Of a DNA stretch of 48,832 nt, positions 24,571 through 33,092 are shown piece by piece. A program made the position numbers and the translations under genes. Origin of the DNA: Desulfobacteraceae bacterium (GTDB lineage Bacteria > Desulfobacterota > Desulfobacteria > Desulfobacterales > Desulfobacteraceae); assembly GCA_024226935.1 (NCBI GenBank), contig JAAELK010000031.1, positions 1-48,832 on the forward strand, given 5' to 3'. A model generated the notes under the pieces. That model had not been told where the DNA came from. It made no database searches and was given only the letters and a program-made list of their open reading frames with translations. Within the stretch, counting starts at the first letter, position 1; every line of letters starts with the position of its first letter.

Positions 24571-25449
24571 ATGACGACTAAATGGATTTTTTATTATCTT
24601 CTCTATTTGATAGTAGCTTTTATTGCTTTTGCTTTCATCCTTTTTCCCAGGGAGCAGGTAGCAAAAAAAATGTCCAATAGATTGGGGCAACTTTTTCCGG
24701 GGATTACCCTGGATATGGCTGGAGTTGCGCCTGTTTTTCCCCCGGGACTCCGATTTGAAAAGCCGGAAATTAATTTGAAGAACAGGGTTTTTCTTTCGCC
24801 GGATAACCTGGTTGTAAAAATTCCTTTTTTCGATATTTTTAATCCTGGTAAAGAGGTGAAATTTTCCGGAAATTTGTTTGATGGTGTGGTCAAGGGGATT
24901 GTCAAGGGTGTCTCACTTGAAGATAATAATTTTGCAGGAGTTGAGCTGAGTTTTGAGCAGATAAAGGCAAGGCAGATTCTTTGCAGTATCCTGAATTCCG
25001 ATTTGAATATCTCCTTTGATTTAAATGGTCAATATGTTTTTCCGGATAAAAAAAATAAGGGCAAATCCAGTGGCAAGCTTTTTTTAACCCATGTGGTTGT
25101 CAAGATAAAGAACCCTGTTTTTGCTTCCATGGGGATTGATACCCTTGAGTTTACCTCCATTGAGCTTGATTTTCTCCAGAACAAAAAAAAGGTCAGTATC
25201 CTTAAGTGTGTTGCCAAGGGAAACGTAATGACAGTCCAGTTGAAAGGAGATTTGATTCCGGCAAAAAATATGTTTGATCCTTTGGAAGATTGGTCTCTTG
25301 AATTGACAGGTTTTGTACAGCCCCAACCTGCCTATGTTTCAAAATTTGCCGGTGTGTCATCAATGGAAAATTTATTTAAAAATAACCGGGAACAGGGAAT
25401 TCCCATTCGGATCATAGGCCCCCTTAAGGCTCCTGGAATTGAATTATGA
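24571..25449 (+). CDS. gspN: Type II secretion protein GspN
   Basis: A 292-residue protein with one N-terminal membrane segment (about 5-25) and a beta-rich periplasmic body (LGQLFPGITLDMAGVAPVFPPGL, then repeated strand patterns). This fits the GspN family, which is related to AsmA-like proteins and is found in many delta-proteobacterial systems. The ATG at 24571 has AAAGGAA upstream; an upstream TTG is rejected. The stop overlaps gspC as ATGA. Confidence 0.8.
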   Translation: MTTKWIFYYLLYLIVAFIAFAFILFPREQVAKKMSNRLGQLFPGITLDMAGVAPVFPPGLRFEKPEINLKNRVFLSPDNLVVKIPFFDIFNPGKEVKFSGNLFDGVVKGIVKGVSLEDNNFAGVELSFEQIKARQILCSILNSDLNISFDLNGQYVFPDKKNKGKSSGKLFLTHVVVKIKNPVFASMGIDTLEFTSIELDFLQNKKKVSILKCVAKGNVMTVQLKGDLIPAKNMFDPLEDWSLELTGFVQPQPAYVSKFAGVSSMENLFKNNREQGIPIRIIGPLKAPGIEL

Positions 25450-26342
25450 AACAATTATTTGTCTTGATTCATGTGCTTCTTTTGACTCTTCTTGCATATG
25501 AAGGGGTTACTATTATGTATAGGGGACTTGCATCCCCCCTCCAGGGGGAGTCAGGCTTGTCCGACAACCCAGGGCCGGTAGCTGTAAAAGTTGTGGAAAA
25601 AGATAAAATTACTACTGAAAAAAGATATCAAAAAATTTCTGCCCGGAATTTGTTTAATGTATTAAAAAACAAATTAAAACTTGCGCCTGCCGAAAAGGCA
25701 AAGCTTGAACCCGAAAAAGTACTTAAAAAAACAAAATTGAGATTGGTTCTCTGGGGAACTGTGACAGGTGAAACCCCTTCTTCATCCTTTGCTGTTATTG
25801 AAGATAAAATTAAAAGTAAACAGTCCCTGTTAAAGGAGGGAGATCTAATCCAGGGTGCAATTGTCAAACATATCATGAGAAGTAAAGTTATTTTAAGCCT
25901 CAATGGAGTTGATCAGATACTTGAGGTGAGCGGGAATCTGCCGCCTTCCAAGGGAAACTCTTCATTTATGGGCCAGGGTAATATGTCCAAAAATATATTC
26001 CGGGAGACGGGGATTGATGACCGGCCGGCAAATGATATGGTTTCAATAAAAAAACAATTGAAAATCCGGCCTTATTTGAAAAATGGAACCCCAAGCGGAG
26101 TTTTGCTTTATGGGATAAGGCCTGGATCGAAATTTTTGAAATTAGGATTAAAAAATGGGGATATCCTCTTAAAGTTAAATGAAACCCCGACCCTGACCTT
26201 GGATGATGGGGAAAAGCTTTATCAGGAACTGGAATCAATATCAAATATGCGGTTTGTTGTACGTCGAAGGGGCAAGGAAAAGGAAATCCTTTATGATGCA
26301 GAAAAAAATTCTTACATGGTACAGGCGGTTACAGATGAATAA
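25446..26342 (+). CDS. gspC: Type II secretion protein GspC with PDZ domain
   Basis: The 298-residue protein links the inner platform to the secretin. It has an N-terminal membrane segment (about 3-22), a Pro/Lys-rich linker and a homology region (about 60-165, RNLFNVLKNK...LVLWGTVTG...FAVIEDKIKSKQSLLKEGD). A C-terminal PDZ domain follows (about 215-290, GIRPGSKFLKLGLKNGDILLKLN). Its position after gspN, and not at the operon head, reflects the rearranged gene order. gspD overlaps its end by eight bases. Confidence 0.87.
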   Translation: MKQLFVLIHVLLLTLLAYEGVTIMYRGLASPLQGESGLSDNPGPVAVKVVEKDKITTEKRYQKISARNLFNVLKNKLKLAPAEKAKLEPEKVLKKTKLRLVLWGTVTGETPSSSFAVIEDKIKSKQSLLKEGDLIQGAIVKHIMRSKVILSLNGVDQILEVSGNLPPSKGNSSFMGQGNMSKNIFRETGIDDRPANDMVSIKKQLKIRPYLKNGTPSGVLLYGIRPGSKFLKLGLKNGDILLKLNETPTLTLDDGEKLYQELESISNMRFVVRRRGKEKEILYDAEKNSYMVQAVTDE

Positions 26343-28329
26343 AAAAACAGGAATAATGGACATTCAGGCCAGCGGGAAAAAGTTTTTTTTATTCTGCCTT
26401 TTTATAGGAATATCTCTTTGCTTTGGAGCATCCCTTTGTTTTGCCCAGAACACGTCTTCGGAAAACAATAAAACGGCTGCCCGGGAACAGGGAGAATCTG
26501 TTTCCATCGATTTTGACAATGTTGATATAAAAGTTTTTATTAAATTTATCAGTAAGCTGACCAATAAAAATTTTGTGGTGGACAGCAGGGTAAAAGGCAA
26601 TGTCACGGTGATCTCTCCCACCAAAATTTCTGTCAAGGAAGCCTATAAGGTTTTTGAGTCGGTTCTTGAAATCCATGGATATTCAACGGTAACCTCGGGG
26701 GCGGTGATCAAGATAGTTCCCAAGCTCATGGCAAAAGCCGATAATATTGATACCAGTGAAATCAGATCCCGGGAAGAAATAAGCGACAAGCTTGTGACAA
26801 GGATCATTCGCTTAAAATATGCAGGGTCAGATGAAGTTAAAAAAATGTTTACCCCCCTTTTATCCAAGGGAAGTGTTATTCTGTCTTACCGGGATACCAA
26901 CATGCTCATCGTTACATCTTCCCTTGCCAGTATCGACAGGCTTTTAAAAATTATAAAAACCATTGATCTGCCCCGCATCGGTAAAAAGATTTCTGTTATT
27001 CCCGTTAAAAATGCCGATGCAAGTAAACTGGTCAAAAATCTTTCCAGCATATTCAGCGCCAGGATCAAGGGAATAAAAGGTAAAGCAGATTCCGATATGA
27101 TAGTTCAGTTTGTTGCCGATGAAAGAACCAATTCCGTGGTTCTTCTGGCAACGGAACTTGAAACCCATAGGGTTGAAAGACTGATAGATATTTTGGACCA
27201 GGCCATGCCCAAGGGGGATGAAAGGATAAGGGTATATTATCTGGAGAACGCTTCCGCCGAAGATCTGGCCAAGGTTTTACAGGATCTTCCAACCGATGAT
27301 AATAAGAATAAAAGACCAGGGAGACAGGCAGCTTCTATTTTGTCCCAGAAGGTCAGCATCAGTGCGGACAAGACCACAAATTCCCTTATAATAATGGCGG
27401 AAAAAGAGGATTATCCTGTGCTGGAAGAGGTGATAGCAAAACTTGATATCCCAAGGGCCATGGTCTATATCGAATGTATGCTCATGGAGGTTAATGTGAC
27501 AAGCGGGATAGGCGTAGGAGTCGAATGGAAGACAGGAGAAAGTGATGACGGGGTCATCGGGTTCTCGGGTGATGAGTATACGAATATCGGTAATTTACCC
27601 GAGAAGCTTTCCGATGGGTTTTCCCTGGGGGTGCTGGGAAAAAGCTTTAACATAGGAGGTATAGAGTTTAACGATATCAGTGCCATAGTTAATGCCTACC
27701 AGGATGACAAAAATGTCAGAATTTTATCCACCCCCCAGATTTTAACCACGGAAAATGAGGAAGCCATCATCACCGTGGGTAAAAATGTGCCCTACCAGAC
27801 CCAGGCTGGAACTTCTGGCAGTAGCGAGACCACTACCTATAATTCCTATGAATACAAGGATGTGGGTATTACCCTCAAGATCACCCCCCACATCAGCAAG
27901 GGAAAGATGGTGCGCCTGGAGGTGGACCAGCTCTTGACAAAGTTGTCTGGAAACAATGACGACAGGCCCACCACCTTTAAACGCCAGGTCCAGACCACCA
28001 TCATGGTCGAAAATGGCTATAGTGTGGTGATAGGGGGACTCATCGATGACACCACCACAACCATAAATAATAAGACCCCATGTCTTGGGGATATCCCGGG
28101 GCTTGGATGGGCCTTTAAGAATGTGTCGGAAAGTACAGAGAGGACCAATCTCTACGTGTTTATAACCCCCAGGGTAATTAGAAACACCATGGAGGCCCAG
28201 GAACTTTACAAGGAAAAAATGAAGCACACCGATGAGTATCTTGAAAAGGGTGAAGTTTCACTCTATGATAAAGTGCTGGGCGTAGAGAAGAAGCTTTCAA
28301 TTACACCAAGCAAAGATGGGAATCCATAG
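26335..28329 (+). CDS. gspD: Type II secretion secretin
   Basis: The 664-residue outer-membrane pore protein has a signal peptide ending near LCFAQN. N0 (SIDFDNVDIKVFIKFISKL onward) and N1-N3 domains (IIRLKYAGSDEVKKMFTPLL; VIPVKNADASKLVKNLSSIF; VYYLENASAEDLAKVLQDL) follow. The secretin core has YIECMLMEVNVTSGIGVGVEW, ILSTPQILTTENEEAIITVG, VGITLKITPHIS and a final NLYVFITPRVI. I start at the ATG inside the end of gspC; the longer upstream frame has no signal-peptide logic. Confidence 0.95.
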   Translation: MNKKTGIMDIQASGKKFFLFCLFIGISLCFGASLCFAQNTSSENNKTAAREQGESVSIDFDNVDIKVFIKFISKLTNKNFVVDSRVKGNVTVISPTKISVKEAYKVFESVLEIHGYSTVTSGAVIKIVPKLMAKADNIDTSEIRSREEISDKLVTRIIRLKYAGSDEVKKMFTPLLSKGSVILSYRDTNMLIVTSSLASIDRLLKIIKTIDLPRIGKKISVIPVKNADASKLVKNLSSIFSARIKGIKGKADSDMIVQFVADERTNSVVLLATELETHRVERLIDILDQAMPKGDERIRVYYLENASAEDLAKVLQDLPTDDNKNKRPGRQAASILSQKVSISADKTTNSLIIMAEKEDYPVLEEVIAKLDIPRAMVYIECMLMEVNVTSGIGVGVEWKTGESDDGVIGFSGDEYTNIGNLPEKLSDGFSLGVLGKSFNIGGIEFNDISAIVNAYQDDKNVRILSTPQILTTENEEAIITVGKNVPYQTQAGTSGSSETTTYNSYEYKDVGITLKITPHISKGKMVRLEVDQLLTKLSGNNDDRPTTFKRQVQTTIMVENGYSVVIGGLIDDTTTTINNKTPCLGDIPGLGWAFKNVSESTERTNLYVFITPRVIRNTMEAQELYKEKMKHTDEYLEKGEVSLYDKVLGVEKKLSITPSKDGNP

Positions 28330-28373
28330 AAGATGGTAATCCATAACAGACGAAAGATGAGTTGCTGAAAATT

Positions 28374-30062
28374 ATGGAAGATTTATTAAACATGCTCCTG
28401 GAAAAAAAGAAGGTTTCCAGGGAAAAATTGGAAAAATTGACCCTTGCCTGTCAAAGGGACAGAACAAGGATAATCGAATCCATCGTTGCAACCAAACTTG
28501 TTTCCGAGGTGGATATCCTTGAGTGTCTCGGGTTGTTATATGAAATCTCTTTTAAAGAGGTCCTTGAAACGGATCATGTCACAGATCATTGGATAAAAGA
28601 TATTTCAAGGCAGTTTCTGAAAAAAGTGGGGGTGGTTCCCCTGGTAAGAGAGAACAAAACAGCTGTGATGGCAATAAATGACCCTTCCGATCTGTGTCCG
28701 GTGGATGATGTGGCGGCCAGAATAGGATTGACATCTTTTTCCCTGGTGCTGGCTCCCAGAAATACAATTCTTTCCGCCATCAACACTTTGTATGACAGGT
28801 CGGGAGACAGTGCCAGGCAACTGGCCGAAGATATAGAAGACAATGAATATACCATCATCGATGATATTGAACATACAGCCGATCTTTTAGATGACACAAG
28901 TGATGCTCCTGTAATTCGCCTGGTCAACCATATGATCAACCAGGCGGTGAAAGCCGGTGCCAGTGATATCCATATAGAACCCTTCCAGGAGACCCTTCAG
29001 ATTCGATACCGCATTGACGGGATACTCTACGAAATGCTGACCCCTCCCAAGGGGGTTCAGTCGTCGTTGATCTCAAGAATCAAGGTCATGGCCAATATGA
29101 ATATTGCCGAAAAACGGGTGCCCCAGGACGGCCGTGCCCAGGTCAGAATCGGGGATCTTGAAATTGATCTGCGTATATCAACTGTTCCCACAAGCTTTGG
29201 AGAACGTCTGGTCATAAGGTTGTTGAATAAATCAGGTTCTTTTTTGAAATTTGCAGAGTTCGGGCTTTCAGCACCAAATCTGGCCTGTCTCAATAGCACC
29301 ATCAGACAAAATAATGGTATTGTGCTTGTCACAGGCCCCACAGGCAGTGGTAAAACAACTACCCTCTATGCGGGATTGTCGGAAATAAATTCCATGGACA
29401 AGAGCATTATAACCATTGAAGACCCGGTTGAGTATAATCTTCAGGGAATAGGCCAGATCCAGGTTAACACAAAAACCGGGGTAACCTTTGCCAAGGGACT
29501 TCGTTCCATTGTCCGCCAGGACCCCGATGTCATCCTTGTGGGGGAGATAAGAGATATTGAAACCGCATCCATCGCCATCCAGTCAGCCCTGACAGGGCAT
29601 CTTGTGTTTTCAACCCTTCATACCAATGATTCTGCAGGGGCTGTCACGCGTCTTGTGGACCTTGGGGTTGAGTCCTATTTGATCTCCTCGTCGGTTAATA
29701 CCATCATTGCCCAGAGGCTTGTCCGGATATTGTGCCGCAGTTGCCGCCAGGAATATTTTTTGACCCCCGACGATGTAAAAATTTTCAATGGTAACGGCGA
29801 GGACCTGGTGGGTAAAAAGGTTTTTAAGCCCAAGGGATGTTCCAAGTGTTTTAATACTGGATATTCCGGCCGGGAGGTGATTTTTGAAATCATGGAGTTG
29901 GATAATGAGTTAAAATCTTTGATCCTGAAAACCTCCGATGCAAATAAAATAAAAGAAGTTGCCGTAAGAAATGGAATGGTTACCCTGCGCCAGGACGGTA
30001 TGATTAAAGTGTTCAAGGGGATTACCTCCATTTGGGAGGTTTTTCGTGTTACCCAGGAATAA
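28374..30062 (+). CDS. gspE: Type II secretion ATPase
   Basis: The 562-residue cytoplasmic motor has an N1E-like region (about 1-140) and ATPase domain. This has the Walker A GPTGSGKTTTL (about 322-332), the Asp box, the Walker B LVGEIRD, the His box LVFSTLHTNDS, and the tetracysteine zinc motif CRSC...GCSKC. An in-frame TTG at 28362 is an equally possible start. The YidD-like gene begins inside its 3' end with a ribosome site (GGGAGG) encoded in gspE. It powers pseudopilus assembly through GspL and GspF. Confidence 0.95.
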   Translation: MEDLLNMLLEKKKVSREKLEKLTLACQRDRTRIIESIVATKLVSEVDILECLGLLYEISFKEVLETDHVTDHWIKDISRQFLKKVGVVPLVRENKTAVMAINDPSDLCPVDDVAARIGLTSFSLVLAPRNTILSAINTLYDRSGDSARQLAEDIEDNEYTIIDDIEHTADLLDDTSDAPVIRLVNHMINQAVKAGASDIHIEPFQETLQIRYRIDGILYEMLTPPKGVQSSLISRIKVMANMNIAEKRVPQDGRAQVRIGDLEIDLRISTVPTSFGERLVIRLLNKSGSFLKFAEFGLSAPNLACLNSTIRQNNGIVLVTGPTGSGKTTTLYAGLSEINSMDKSIITIEDPVEYNLQGIGQIQVNTKTGVTFAKGLRSIVRQDPDVILVGEIRDIETASIAIQSALTGHLVFSTLHTNDSAGAVTRLVDLGVESYLISSSVNTIIAQRLVRILCRSCRQEYFLTPDDVKIFNGNGEDLVGKKVFKPKGCSKCFNTGYSGREVIFEIMELDNELKSLILKTSDANKIKEVAVRNGMVTLRQDGMIKVFKGITSIWEVFRVTQE

Positions 30063-30621
30063 CTTTTATGTTCTGGCTGTTTTGATCTGCCTTATATTTA
30101 CCAGTTTTTCCTTTGCCCAGACCCAGAGTCAGACCCAGAGTCAGAACCAGACCCAGAGTCAGAGTCAAACCCAGAGTCAAAAGCAGAACCAGAATCAAAA
30201 CCAGAATCAAAATCAGGATCAGGATCTTGTCCGGGATAAGGCCCGGGATAAAAATATATTGATTCAATTTTACCAGGATCATCTCTCGGCTGCCGACGGG
30301 CACAGGTGTCCCATGTCTCCGTCTTGTTCCGAATATGCAGCCCGTGCCATTAAAAAGCACGGATTGTTCGTAGGCTGGATCATGGCTTGTGATAGGCTGG
30401 TGCGGTGCGGCAGGGATGAGGTGACAATTTCTCCTTTGCGCTTTGTCAATGGAAAATCCTATACCTTTGATCCGGTTGATGCAAATGATTTCTGGTGGTT
30501 TGACCAATCCAACAATAAAACCAATAACAACGCCGACAATAAAGCCAACAATAAAACCAACAACAACGCCAACAATAAAGCCAAAAAGCAATCTGAAAAG
30601 GATATCCCTCCATTAAAATGA
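30046..30621 (+). CDS. Exported, Q/N-rich YidD-like (DUF37) protein
   Basis: The 191-residue protein starts at GTG, with GGGAGG six bases upstream. A signal peptide (about 1-25, cleaved at SFAQ) precedes a Gln/Asn-repeat tract (about 26-60, TQSQ and NQNQ units). A DUF37/YidD core (about 68-135) follows: NILIQFYQDHLSAADGHRC, MSPSCSEYAARAIKKHGLF, GWIMACDRLVRCG. It has four cysteines (about 88, 94, 115, 121), and the Asn/Lys-rich tail repeats NNKT/NNKA. Classical YidD is about 70-85 residues, cytoplasmic-side, and sits near yidC/rnpA. Here it is exported and embedded in a secretion operon. ATGA overlap couples it to the next gene. Confidence 0.8.
   Translation: MLPRNNFYVLAVLICLIFTSFSFAQTQSQTQSQNQTQSQSQTQSQKQNQNQNQNQNQDQDLVRDKARDKNILIQFYQDHLSAADGHRCPMSPSCSEYAARAIKKHGLFVGWIMACDRLVRCGRDEVTISPLRFVNGKSYTFDPVDANDFWWFDQSNNKTNNNADNKANNKTNNNANNKAKKQSEKDIPPLK
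30119..30228 (+). repeat. Gln/Asn codon repeat tract
   Basis: Imperfect 12- and 6-base units (ACCCAGAGTCAG, AACCAGAATCAA types) encode TQSQ and NQNQ runs just after the signal peptide of the YidD-like protein. A second Asn/Lys/Thr repeat of similar make-up occurs near its 3' end (about 30508-30597). Confidence 0.8.
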
Positions 30622-31553
30622 AATTTTTGTTCCCGGTATTGTGCCTTTTTCTCTTGCTGCCGTGTTTTGCCCGCACTGTCCTGGCAGATGAACCCCGGAT
30701 GGTCATCACGCCCGCCATGCAGTTTTCCTATGCTAAAGAGTTGTATGCTGCAAAAGATTATTCTACGGCCCAGGTTGAATTCAAGCGCTTTATTTATTTT
30801 TTCCCAAAGAACGAAAAATGTTTTGAAGCCCGGTTTAAAATTGGGATGTCCCTATATGGTTTGGAACAATATTATGATGCTTCCAAAATATTTAACCGGA
30901 TTATTCTCCTGGAAAAAGATGATAGCTTTACCCGGGAATCCTATTTCATGCAGAGTCGTGCCTTTATGAAGATGGGAAATTCGGGGTATGCCAGGATAGT
31001 TTTGCAAAATTTTTTGTTAATGACCGATGATTCAAAGGTAAGGGATAAAATTTTTCTTGCCCTGGCTGATATTGATATCCAAAAATCCAAAAAACCGGGG
31101 CAAAACTTTCTTGACCAGGCCCATGGATATCTGACCAGGATTTCTCCGGACACCTGGGAAAAACTGGGGGTGGAAAACCGGATCAAAACCATAGAAAAGG
31201 CCCAGAACGCCCCCCGGAAGAGTCCGACCCTGGCAGGACTTTTTTCCATCATCCCCGGCGGCGGTTTTTTGTATTGTCAACGCTACCATGATGCCTTTGT
31301 ATCTTTTTTATTGAATGGGGGGCTTATCTATGCCGCCTATGAGTCTTTTGACAACGGCAATCCAGCCCTGGGAGGGGTAATCTCCTTTGTTGAAACAGGT
31401 TTTTACAGCGGCAATATCTATGGGTCCATTTCAGCCGCCCATAAGTATAATAAGGCCCAGCAGATAAAGATACTCAACAGCGGATTTAATTTGAACACCA
31501 GCCTGGATTTAAAAAACAAGACTTATATGTTTTCATTGAACCACCCATTTTGA
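30618..31553 (+). CDS. Exported TPR protein with hydrophobic C-terminus
   Basis: The 311-residue protein has a signal peptide (about 1-23) and TPR-like helices (about 33-150, YAKELYAAKDYSTAQVEFKRFIYFFP and following units, BamD/YbgF-like). The C-terminal part (about 205-280) has glycine-rich hydrophobic stretches (AGLFSIIPGGGFLYCQRYHDAF, LNGGLIYAAYESF) that may be membrane-associated. The start overlaps the YidD-like stop, and its end is 14 bases from the convergent gspF. Function is unknown; the tight link suggests it works with the YidD-like protein, perhaps at the envelope. Confidence 0.72.
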   Translation: MKFLFPVLCLFLLLPCFARTVLADEPRMVITPAMQFSYAKELYAAKDYSTAQVEFKRFIYFFPKNEKCFEARFKIGMSLYGLEQYYDASKIFNRIILLEKDDSFTRESYFMQSRAFMKMGNSGYARIVLQNFLLMTDDSKVRDKIFLALADIDIQKSKKPGQNFLDQAHGYLTRISPDTWEKLGVENRIKTIEKAQNAPRKSPTLAGLFSIIPGGGFLYCQRYHDAFVSFLLNGGLIYAAYESFDNGNPALGGVISFVETGFYSGNIYGSISAAHKYNKAQQIKILNSGFNLNTSLDLKNKTYMFSLNHPF

Positions 31554-31567
31554 TTTATACCGATGGT

Positions 31568-32797
31568 TTATCTTACCATCTGATTAATTTCAACCATGGG
31601 CAGGTAGATAGCCATGATAATCATTCCCACCACCACCCCCATGATCAGAATGATAATGGGTTCCAGAAGGGAGGTGGCAGCTGTCATGGCTGTCTGGACA
31701 TCTTTTTCATAAAGATCGGCTGATTTTTCCAGCATTTTTTCCATCTCCCCGCTCTTTTCACCCACTTTGATCATCTGGGAAGCAAGGTTTGGGAAATAAC
31801 GGCTTTTTGAAAGGGTCTCGCCAAGTTCTCCCCCCTGTTGTACGCTTTCGGTTGCAGTTCCAATCAGGTTGCAGACCACCTTGTTTCCGGCAATACTCTT
31901 GGTAATTTTCAAAGCGGTGAGCAGGGGAACTCCGTTTTCCAGCAGGGACCCAAGGGTTCTTGAAAATCTTGCTGCAATCAGTTTCTGGATTAAGTTTCCG
32001 GCAACGGGGAGGCAGATGATGAGCTTGTCCAGGAATAGTTCCCCTTTTTCGGTTTTTCGTACAAAATAAATTATGGCCATGATGAGAAAAGGCAAGAGCA
32101 TGATGGCCCACCAGAAGGACTTGAAAAAATTGCTCACATTGATCAAAACCAAGGTAGGCAAGGGCAAAGCCTGATTCAAATCTGAAAATATATCTATTAT
32201 CCCCGGCACAATATAGGTCAAAAGAATTATCAGAACGAGAAATCCGATGACGCACATGATTATCGGGTAGGCAAGGGCTGCCTGGATCTTTTTTTTGTTT
32301 TCCTCTTTTTTTTCTGAAAAATCAGCCAGGCGTTCCAGGACAATCTCAAGGGTTCCCGAAGATTCTCCCGCTGCCACCATATTGATATACACAGGAGAAA
32401 ATACCTTGGGATACTGGGCAAGAGCATCGGCAAAGGTGCTTCCCTTTTCAATGGCATCCTTGACACTGGAAAGTATCTTTTGAAATGATTTTGATCTTGT
32501 TTGCCCCACCACAGTTGATACAGCCTTGACCAGGGGAAATCCGGCAGAAAGCAGGGTGGAAATCAATTGGGTGATCATGGCAATCTCCGAACTTTTGATC
32601 CTGGAAAATAAATTAATCTTTAAACTCTGGCTCTCGGATCCATTCCCATCGGTTTTTGATTCAACGCTCCGAAGGGAAACGGGAAAAAGATTTTGCTGTT
32701 TTAATTTTCCCTGGGCCGCAGCCTGGTTGTCTGCATCCACAATCCCTGAGATGTTTTTGCCCTTGGCATTCAGCGCTTTATATTCAAATACTGTCAA
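31568..32797 (-). CDS. gspF: Type II secretion inner-membrane platform protein GspF
   Basis: The 409-residue polytopic protein has two GspF domains. The first (about 70-195) contains LISTLLSAGFPLVKAV and YINMVAAGESSGTLEIVLERLADF. The second (about 275-400) contains FSRTLGSLLENGVPLLTAL and MIKVGEKSGEMEKML. Membrane segments lie at about 180-200, 230-255 and 380-400. The N-terminus VFEYKALNAKGKNISGIVDAD is the classic GspF start. The start codon appears to be TTG (32797-32795). It is unusual that gspF lies opposite and convergent to the rest of the locus, so it must have its own promoter. Confidence 0.93.
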   Translation of the reverse strand: MTVFEYKALNAKGKNISGIVDADNQAAAQGKLKQQNLFPVSLRSVESKTDGNGSESQSLKINLFSRIKSSEIAMITQLISTLLSAGFPLVKAVSTVVGQTRSKSFQKILSSVKDAIEKGSTFADALAQYPKVFSPVYINMVAAGESSGTLEIVLERLADFSEKKEENKKKIQAALAYPIIMCVIGFLVLIILLTYIVPGIIDIFSDLNQALPLPTLVLINVSNFFKSFWWAIMLLPFLIMAIIYFVRKTEKGELFLDKLIICLPVAGNLIQKLIAARFSRTLGSLLENGVPLLTALKITKSIAGNKVVCNLIGTATESVQQGGELGETLSKSRYFPNLASQMIKVGEKSGEMEKMLEKSADLYEKDVQTAMTAATSLLEPIIILIMGVVVGMIIMAIYLPMVEINQMVR

Positions 32798-33092
32798 TTT
32801 GAGTCAACCCCATTGTATGAATTTTCTTTATTTATTAATTTATTTGTCACCCATCACCAATTTTTGGCAAATCTTAACTCGCCGGGAAAATAAAATCAAA
32901 TCATAAACCCGGATAAAATTTATATACCTTAAAATTATTCTAATCCCGGTAAATATTATGAACAGGATCTATTTAAAAACAGGGATTCTTTTGGTTGTAT
33001 TTTTAAAATATTTAGAATAGTGTCTTGCAAAAAATAAGCATTAATCATTGTTTATCAAAAAAATAATCGTTTGAAAAGGAGAATGGGTGGTA

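Noticed and set aside
27742-28227. 161-residue minus-strand frame inside gspD
   Set aside because: It is antisense to the conserved secretin core, so a shadow frame.
30049-30591. 180-residue minus-strand frame opposite the YidD-like gene
   Set aside because: Its VGFIVG and LILILV repeats are the antisense reading of the Gln/Asn codon tracts; the sense strand encodes a recognisable family.
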